From: Spirochaetota bacterium
GTDB lineage: Bacteria > Spirochaetota > Spirochaetia > Treponematales > UBA12059
Length of the DNA stretch: 64,000 nucleotides
Direction: 5' to 3'
Assembly: GCA_029560805.1 (NCBI GenBank)
Contig: JAKQKE010000284.1
Location: 1-64,000, forward strand
Below are positions 56,022 to 64,000 of the stretch, in pieces (positions within the stretch are counted from its first letter, which is position 1; the number at the start of each line of letters is the position of its first letter). The position numbers were made by a program, and so were the translations under genes. The notes beneath the pieces are model-generated. The model saw nothing but the letters and a program-made list of their open reading frames with translations, had not been told where the DNA came from and made no database searches.

Positions 56022-58542
56022 GGGATTGACTAAGCGGGCGCAGCGCGTGCTCACGGTCGTGGCTCAGGAAGAGGCCAGGCGTTTCCATGCCGGCGAGCTG
56101 GCGCCGGAGCACGTGCTACTGGCCCTGTTAACCGAAGGCGAAGGAACCGGGTATCGACTCCTATCGTCCCTGAAGCTGGACATGCGCGAGTTGGCGCTCG
56201 AGCTCGAGCGGGCCGCTTCCGGCCGCAAGGGAGGTTTTCTGCTCGGCGACGCCCCCTTGTCCAGGCGGCTCAAGTCGATGCTCGAGACCGCCGCGGAGGA
56301 AGCCAGGACGATGGACGGGGAGTACATAGGAACGGAACACCTCGTCATCGCGGCCGCGCGCGAGAACGGCTCGCCGTTCGACCAGTTCCTATCGCGGTAC
56401 GGCATCTTCTACGAGCAACTTCGTGCCGCGCTCAAGCTATTGGCTTCGCCCGGGCCGGACGAGCCGCGTGACAGATCCGATGACGCCGCCCGGCAACAAG
56501 CCCGGCCGGTCATCCAGGGAACGCTCGGCTCGGCCCCGAGGCGCTCGGGCGGCGCTACCCCGCTGCTCGACGAGCACTCGCGCGATCTAACGGCCTGGGC
56601 TCGCGACGACCGTATCGACCCGGTGATAGGCCGGGAGACCGAGACCAGGCGGGTGATACGCATCCTGTCGCGCCGTAGCAAGAATAATCCCGTACTGATC
56701 GGCGACCCCGGCGTCGGCAAGACGGCTATCGTCGAGGGCCTCGCCCTCAGGATGGCCAAGGGCGACGTGCCGGACGGGCTTATGGGCAAACGCCTGCTCG
56801 TCCTCGACATGGCCTCCATCGTCGCCGGAACGAAGTACCGCGGCGAGTTCGAGGAGCGCCTCAAGCGCATCATGAAGGAGATTGCCGCCTCCGGCAACGT
56901 GATCCTCTTCATCGACGAGCTGCATACCATCATCGGGGCGGGTAGCGCCGAGGGCACGATCGACGCTTCGAACATGCTCAAGCCCGCCCTGTCGAGGGGC
57001 GAGCTACAGTGCATCGGCGCGACGACGCTCGACGAGTACCGCAAGTACTTCGAGAAGGACGCCGCGCTCGAGCGCCGCTTCCAGACCGTCCTCGTCGAGG
57101 AACCGACGATAGAGCAGACCCAGGACATCCTGTCCGGCATCAAGGAGCGCTACGAGCGCTACCACGGGGTCACGTACGCCGCCGACGCGATCGAGGCGGC
57201 CGTCAGGCTCGCCGGCCGATACGTCAGCGACCGTTTCCTGCCGGACAAGGCCATCGATGTACTCGACGAGGCCGGCGCCCGTAAGAAGGTCGAGTATCCG
57301 GCGAAGGGGCCGGAGCTGAGCTCCATCGAGGAGGAGATCAGGCGCCTTACCGAGGAAAAGCTTGCCCTGGTATCCACCCAGAATTATGAGCGGGCCGCCG
57401 AGGTGCGCGACAGGGTGCGCGAGCTCAAGGCCAGCCTCGAGAGCCTACGGGCCAAGACCAAGGCGGCCTCGGGCGACGGCTACGCCGTCGGGGTGGACGA
57501 CGTGAGGGCCGTGGTCTCGGAGATGACTGGAATCCCCCTCGAGCGCATCGCCGAGGGCGAGTCGGAGCGCCTGACGAGCCTCGAGGAGGAGCTGCACCGC
57601 CGGGTGGTCGGCCAGGACTACGCGGTCAAGGCGCTCGCCGCCGCCGTCAGGCGATCCAGAGCCGGCATCTCCGACCCGAGGCGTCCGCTCGGCTCCTTCA
57701 TCTTCCTCGGACCGACCGGCGTCGGCAAGACCCTACTGGCCAAGACCCTCGCCGAGAGCCTGTTCGGCAGTGAGGACGCGCTGATCCGCATCGACATGTC
57801 GGACTTCATGGAAAAGCATAACGCTGCCAGGCTCGTCGGCGCGCCTCCGGGCTATGTCGGTTACGACGAGGGCGGCATGTTGACCGAACGGGTCAGACGC
57901 AAGCCGTATAGCGTGGTGCTATTCGACGAGATCGAGAAGGCCCATCCGGACGTGTTCAACCTGCTCCTGCAGTTGCTCGAGGAGGGCGAGCTGCGCGATA
58001 ACCTGGGACACGCCGTTTCGTTCAGGAACTGCGTCGTGATCATGACCAGCAACGCCGGCACCCGCGAGCTGACGAGCGGGGTTAGGCTGGGCTTCGGGGC
58101 CGAGACGAGGCGTTTCGACTACGATGCCGTCAAGTCGGCGGCGCTGGCCGAGCTTAAGCGTCTATTCAACCCGGAATTCATCAACCGCGTCGACCAGGTG
58201 GTCGTCTTCCACCCGCTCGACCGCGACCAGGTGCGCGTCGTGCTCGAGCTGGAGCTGTCCAGGCTACGTAGGCGCCTCGCCGAGCGTGGCGTCTCGCTGG
58301 AGCTCGACCGCAAGGCGATGGATCGGCTGATCCGCGACGGCTACGACGAGGCCTACGGAGCCAGGCCGATGCGGCGCATGATCTCCAAGCTCATCGAGGA
58401 TCCGCTCGCGGCCATCATGGTCGAGGGCCGCTGCCCTCCCGGGGCGACAGCGAGGGTGCGCGAGAAGGATGGCGAGCTGTCGATCAGGGTGTCGACGCCG
58501 CAACGCGCGCCGTCCGTACCGAGCGCCGTCTCCAAGGACTGA
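56014..58542 (+). CDS. clpC: ClpC-type AAA+ unfoldase
   Basis: 842 residues. N domain (~1-145) keeps Glu32 (PEHVLL) and Glu108 (TEHLVI), aligned with the phospho-arginine pocket glutamates of Bacillus ClpC. AAA1 has Walker [14 protein letters not shown]. The middle domain includes a UVR-like helix ([17 protein letters not shown]). AAA2 has [12 protein letters not shown] and [11 protein letters not shown] ClpP-docking loop should lie in AAA2; I see IxGF-like segment candidates only weakly. The start at 56014 follows AGGGG. Third gene of the mcsA-mcsB-clpC operon; no clpP in the window. Confidence 0.94.
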   Translation: MFKGLTKRAQRVLTVVAQEEARRFHAGELAPEHVLLALLTEGEGTGYRLLSSLKLDMRELALELERAASGRKGGFLLGDAPLSRRLKSMLETAAEEARTMDGEYIGTEHLVIAAARENGSPFDQFLSRYGIFYEQLRAALKLLASPGPDEPRDRSDDAARQQARPVIQGTLGSAPRRSGGATPLLDEHSRDLTAWARDDRIDPVIGRETETRRVIRILSRRSKNNPVLIGDPGVGKTAIVEGLALRMAKGDVPDGLMGKRLLVLDMASIVAGTKYRGEFEERLKRIMKEIAASGNVILFIDELHTIIGAGSAEGTIDASNMLKPALSRGELQCIGATTLDEYRKYFEKDAALERRFQTVLVEEPTIEQTQDILSGIKERYERYHGVTYAADAIEAAVRLAGRYVSDRFLPDKAIDVLDEAGARKKVEYPAKGPELSSIEEEIRRLTEEKLALVSTQNYERAAEVRDRVRELKASLESLRAKTKAASGDGYAVGVDDVRAVVSEMTGIPLERIAEGESERLTSLEEELHRRVVGQDYAVKALAAAVRRSRAGISDPRRPLGSFIFLGPTGVGKTLLAKTLAESLFGSEDALIRIDMSDFMEKHNAARLVGAPPGYVGYDEGGMLTERVRRKPYSVVLFDEIEKAHPDVFNLLLQLLEEGELRDNLGHAVSFRNCVVIMTSNAGTRELTSGVRLGFGAETRRFDYDAVKSAALAELKRLFNPEFINRVDQVVVFHPLDRDQVRVVLELELSRLRRRLAERGVSLELDRKAMDRLIRDGYDEAYGARPMRRMISKLIEDPLAAIMVEGRCPPGATARVREKDGELSIRVSTPQRAPSVPSAVSKD

Positions 58543-58557
58543 GCCTCGCCACCGAGG

Positions 58558-59961
58558 TTAGTCGCCGTCCCGGCCGATGAGGCGCCTGAGCTCCTTGAGC
58601 CGTCCCTCGTCGAGCTTGACGCGCAGGTTCTTCTCCTGGGTCGGGATAACCAGGCCCTTGGGGCCGTTCTTGGCCCGCCGGAGGTACTTGGCCTGCGTGT
58701 AGTATAGGTCGCCGGCGCCGGATGAGCGGCCCTTCGAGTAGTACAGGGCCAGGGAGCCGGCGTCGAGCATGATCTCGAGCGGCACGCTCTTGTTCGCCTT
58801 GGCCTTGACGAACACGTACGATCCCGAGTAGTCGCGCGCATGGAACCACAGGTCGTTGCCGCGGACATGGCGGCGCAGGAGTTCGTCGTTCTCGACCGCC
58901 GAGCGGCCGATCAGGAACAGCCAGCCGTCGCGCTCGAGCGACAGTCCCGGGAAGCGCTTCGGCCCCTGGGACGGGGCGGTCCTCCGCTTGGCCAGGAAGG
59001 CGCGGATAGCGTAAGGGTTCTCGGTGGCCTCGACGCGCCGTCGCTCTTCATCGAGCGCCGCGATGGCTTCGCGTAGCTCGTCGAGCTCGGCGGCCGTCTC
59101 CAGGGCGCCAGAGCGGGCCTTCTTGGCCTTCTCGTAGAGGGCCTTGGCGTTGTCGACAACGCTCTTGGATGGATCGACGCGTATGACCACCTCGCCACCG
59201 CGGAAGAAGTCTTCCGCTCTGAGCGACGGACCCGATAGCGCCTGGCCCGAGTTGGCCATCAGGATATCTCCCAGCTCGCGGTAGCGGTCGGCGTCGGCGT
59301 ACTCGGTGGCCGCCTTCTCCAGGGCCTCTAAACGCGACTCGAGCTGGGCGCGCCGTTGGCTGAAGTACTTGGCCGCGCGTTCGAGCAGCGCGGCCCGGGA
59401 TAGCTCCGAGCCGTGCTCGGCGTAGTAGGCATCGATGCGCTCGTTGAAGGAGCCATCGCCGGGCAGCTCGCGCACGGCGAACTCCTTGGCCGGCGCCGCT
59501 CCGGCTTGGGGCTCGTAGCGCCCGCCCGCCAGCTCGCCGCGCGCCGGCTTCCTGGCCAGTGCGTCGACGATAGTGCCATCGGGTCTGCAGAGTATGATGT
59601 TCGCGGCGCCGGACCACAGTCGCGCGTACAGCACGCGCCGCTCGTCGTCCTTGCCGGCGACCAGCCTGACGATGCGCTCGGAACCGAGCTGCTCGACCGA
59701 CTCTATCCTGAGCCCGCGCAGCTGGGCGCGCAACAGTTCCATGAAGCGCTGGGGTTTCTCGGCCTTTGGCACTCTGACGCTGGTGGCGTGGATGCGGCAG
59801 GCGCCATGGGCCACGCAGAACAGGAGCTCCGTCGCCGCGCCGGGCTTGTAACACGATAGGAGCAGCGTGTCGTAAGACGGTTGGACCACTTTCTGGATCT
59901 GGGCCCCGACGAGGTCGAGCTCCGACAGTACGACCTCTATCTCACGCCAGTTAAGCGACAT
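58558..59961 (-). CDS. rqcH: RqcH/NFACT-family ribosome quality control protein
   Basis: 467 residues. NFACT-N domain (1-~170, opening LNWREIEVVLSELDLVGAQI), coiled-coil middle (~190-320) and C-terminal NFACT-R domain with RGNDLWFHARDYSGSYVFVK. RqcH binds 50S subunits with trapped peptidyl-tRNA and adds alanine tails. The Bacillus Asp-Arg pair needed for tailing aligns with Glu95-Arg96 (GSERIVRL). Short for the family because the HhH insert is small. Convergent with clpC; the 15-bp gap holds only a 5-bp hairpin. Confidence 0.9.
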   Translation of the reverse strand: MSLNWREIEVVLSELDLVGAQIQKVVQPSYDTLLLSCYKPGAATELLFCVAHGACRIHATSVRVPKAEKPQRFMELLRAQLRGLRIESVEQLGSERIVRLVAGKDDERRVLYARLWSGAANIILCRPDGTIVDALARKPARGELAGGRYEPQAGAAPAKEFAVRELPGDGSFNERIDAYYAEHGSELSRAALLERAAKYFSQRRAQLESRLEALEKAATEYADADRYRELGDILMANSGQALSGPSLRAEDFFRGGEVVIRVDPSKSVVDNAKALYEKAKKARSGALETAAELDELREAIAALDEERRRVEATENPYAIRAFLAKRRTAPSQGPKRFPGLSLERDGWLFLIGRSAVENDELLRRHVRGNDLWFHARDYSGSYVFVKAKANKSVPLEIMLDAGSLALYYSKGRSSGAGDLYYTQAKYLRRAKNGPKGLVIPTQEKNLRVKLDEGRLKELRRLIGRDGD

Positions 59962-59978
59962 ATATGAACCTATTCATA

Positions 59979-59996
59979 GTATCGCGACAGCGATAC
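59979..59996. repeat. Perfect inverted repeat upstream of rqcH
   Basis: GTATCGC-GACA-GCGATAC (7-bp arms, 4-nt loop). On the minus strand it overlaps a possible -10 box TACTAT (59981-59976) of rqcH, so it may be an operator or an mRNA hairpin. Confidence 0.6.
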
Positions 59997-60009
59997 AGGA
60001 AAGAAGCAG

Positions 60010-60160
60010 ATGATTTGAAAAAGCAGACCACGGAGGCACGGAGGAAAGCGCAAGAGCGAATCCAGAGAAAACCGGCTTTTTCTTCAAACCCTCTCTGTTT
60101 TTATTCGTAGTGTCGTTCCTACTCCGTGTCTCCGTGACTCCGTGGTTCAAATTCCATCAT
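60010..60160. mobile_element. Low-GC inverted-repeat element (MITE/REP-like) between secA and rqcH
   Basis: ~151 bp with imperfect terminal inverted repeats of ~40 bp. The left end has ATGATTTGAA then ACCACGGAGGCACGGAG; the right end is the complement of ATGATGGAATTTGAA and ACCACGGAGTCACGGAG. Each arm contains short CACGGAG repeats. The centre is A/T-rich (GGCTTTTTC, TGTTTTTATTC) and stands out from the ~65% GC context. No open reading frame. It resembles intergenic palindromic repeats spread by a transposase in trans, but a second copy is not present in this window. Confidence 0.6.
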
Positions 60161-60178
60161 CACTTTCTTCAGTGCCTG

Positions 60179-62959
<2,781 letters not shown>

Positions 62960-62966
62960 GTCGTTT

Positions 62967-62996
62967 AATCTATATCTTTTAACGATAAGCGGTCAA
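62967..62996 (-). promoter_or_regulatory. Promoter of secA, near-leaderless
   Basis: Minus strand TTGACC (62996-62991), 18 bp, TAGATT (62972-62967), seven bases before the ATG. Alternatively TATAGA two bases further upstream with a 16-bp spacer. No strong ribosome site is visible. Confidence 0.6.
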
Positions 62997-63047
62997 GCAA
63001 GACCCGGGCGGTCGGGCGGAACCGATTCTCGATCCGGAGGTCGCGGC

Positions 63048-64000
63048 GTGGTAGGCAAGAGGCTCAACGTAGGTTTGATCGCGGCCACGCTGGTGGCTAT
63101 GCTCGCTTCCTGCTCCGACGCGCGCGAGGTTACGGCGTTGCAGCGCGAACAGCTCTTCACCCTCGGCTACGGCGTGCTCGAGGACCAGCTCAACCTGTTC
63201 AGCCTCGAGGGCAACGCGCCGCCAGCGAAGACCGCCCTGGCGATGCGCGACGGCATCTTCTTCGTCTCGAACGGCAACGCCGCCAAGGTCATGACCCTGT
63301 CGTCGTTCGGCGACCTCCTCGCGATGGTCTATAATCCAGAGCGTAACCCGCCGCCCCTGACCCTGCAGGCGGCGGAGACCGGCGCGGTAGCCCAGGGCCG
63401 CGTCGCCCGGGCCTATCCATTCGGCTCGCCCGGCGAGATAGCGGTCGACTCGAAGCGAACCATCTTTGTCGAGGACCGCGTGCCCGATTCCCGCCGGTCG
63501 TACGACGACTCGTCGATGGCCAGCCTCGAGTACGTCGTGTTGCGCTTTTCCCGCGACGGCGAGTACCTCGATTACCTCGGCCAGGAGGGCGTCGGGGGTA
63601 CGCCGTTCCCGAGCATCGTCGGCCTCTACATCACCGCGGCGGACGATTGCGTCGTCGTCTGCCTGACCGGCATGGGCTGGACGGCCTTCGTCTTCGACCG
63701 CTTCGGCATCCTGGAGTCGACGGTCTCGATACGCCGTAACGAGCTACCGAGGCCGCCTGAAGAGGCGGGAGGCATCGCCTCGCTCGATCGGATCGTCGCG
63801 GCGCCAGACGGCTCCGGCCTGATCATCAAGATCGATTACTATAGGGAGATAGTCGACCAGGAGACCCATACCCAGGCTGGCATCGAGTTCTCGTCGTCAT
63901 GGGCCTGGGTCATGGACGGTTCGAACGGCGCCTACGTCGAGCGCTACGAGCTCCAGCCCTTCGAGTCCCTGGTCAAGGACGAGGCGCGGCCGGTACCGAG
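63048..64000 (+). CDS. Lipoprotein with beta-propeller-like repeats, 3' end outside window
   Basis: Open from a GTG at 63048, 7 nt after GGAGG, to the window end with no stop (317 codons seen). A lipoprotein signal peptide ends at the lipobox LASC with Cys22. The mature part alternates short strands in NHL/propeller style: YPFGSPGEIAVDSKRTIFV, VVLRFSRDGEYLDYLGQEG, AFVFDRFGILES. This points to a 6-bladed-propeller-type surface or periplasmic lipoprotein. Treponemes have similar lipoproteins of unknown role. Divergent from secA. Confidence 0.85.
   Translation, partial: MVGKRLNVGLIAATLVAMLASCSDAREVTALQREQLFTLGYGVLEDQLNLFSLEGNAPPAKTALAMRDGIFFVSNGNAAKVMTLSSFGDLLAMVYNPERNPPPLTLQAAETGAVAQGRVARAYPFGSPGEIAVDSKRTIFVEDRVPDSRRSYDDSSMASLEYVVLRFSRDGEYLDYLGQEGVGGTPFPSIVGLYITAADDCVVVCLTGMGWTAFVFDRFGILESTVSIRRNELPRPPEEAGGIASLDRIVAAPDGSGLIIKIDYYREIVDQETHTQAGIEFSSSWAWVMDGSNGAYVERYELQPFESLVKDEARPVP

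Noticed and set aside
58543-58557. Terminator between clpC and rqcH
   Set aside because: Only a 5-bp stem (CCTCG/CGAGG) and no T-run on either strand.

Overview
The window looks like a chromosomal segment of a high-GC spirochaete, probably a Treponema or Spirochaeta relative. No single gene proves this. The case rests on five things: a V-type ATPase operon with the compact spirochaete/chlamydia/Bacteroides gene set and a DUF2764 gene; a diverged LytR-CpsA-Psr gene between nadD and rsfS; spoVG in a non-sporulating context; stand-alone cheR, cheB and cheY genes; and a nucleotide-sugar dehydratase/aminotransferase/molybdenum-hydroxylase cluster that resembles the TP0077-TP0083 region of Treponema pallidum as I remember it. 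Coding density is very high and most neighbouring genes overlap by 4-30 bp. Many promoters can be read as TTGnnn-17/18-TAnnnT.

Layout. 1-60: end of a tRNA-Gly. 301-7998: V-ATPase operon (small unknown gene, E, DUF2764, A, B, D, I, K), closed by an intrinsic terminator. 8062-10320: ispG and a TPR protein. 10333-12323 (minus): an ArsR repressor with its own promoter, a receiver/PilZ-like protein and a secreted protein, divergent from mfd (12406-15828). 15854-24069 (minus): eight tightly packed genes running from a NusG/LoaP-like antiterminator through CapD-type dehydratase, DegT aminotransferase, three molybdenum-hydroxylase-type subunits and an RsmI-like methyltransferase to a PilZN3-like protein. 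24224-27125: two envelope proteins, one with an RlpA-like domain lacking both catalytic residues and a SPOR domain. 27132-33274: MFS transporter (minus), ligA, an iron alcohol dehydrogenase and a two-component pair. 33290-39545: argS, rplU-prp-rpmA, obgE, nadD, LCP-like gene, rsfS. 39598-45561: acidic protein (minus), ispE, spoVG, tRNA-Gln, rplY, tilS, ftsH. 45506-51922: TPR/calcium-loop protein, cheR, cheB, cheY and a hybrid histidine kinase. 51919-54351 (minus): nitrate/sulfonate/thiamine-precursor type ABC importer. 54475-58542: mcsA, a degenerate mcsB and clpC. 58558-62959 (minus): rqcH and secA, separated by a low-GC inverted-repeat element. 63048-end: a lipoprotein gene that runs off the window.

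Main points of interest. (1) The 8-gene minus-strand operon couples surface-sugar enzymes, a molybdenum-hydroxylase-like trio with altered cofactor loops, and a specialised antiterminator. (2) The McsA-McsB-ClpC module has lost the recognisable arginine-kinase active site, yet ClpC keeps its phospho-arginine-pocket glutamates. (3) A set of genes appears to be transcribed as leaderless mRNAs, with the -10 box 6-7 nt before the start codon. (4) The NtpK rotor subunit carries the Enterococcus-type sodium-binding residues. (5) A Prp protease is retained beside an L27 that has no cleavable extension and has a shortened N-terminal tail.

All calls were made by reading the sequence and from memory of the families. 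No search, alignment or structure prediction was run.
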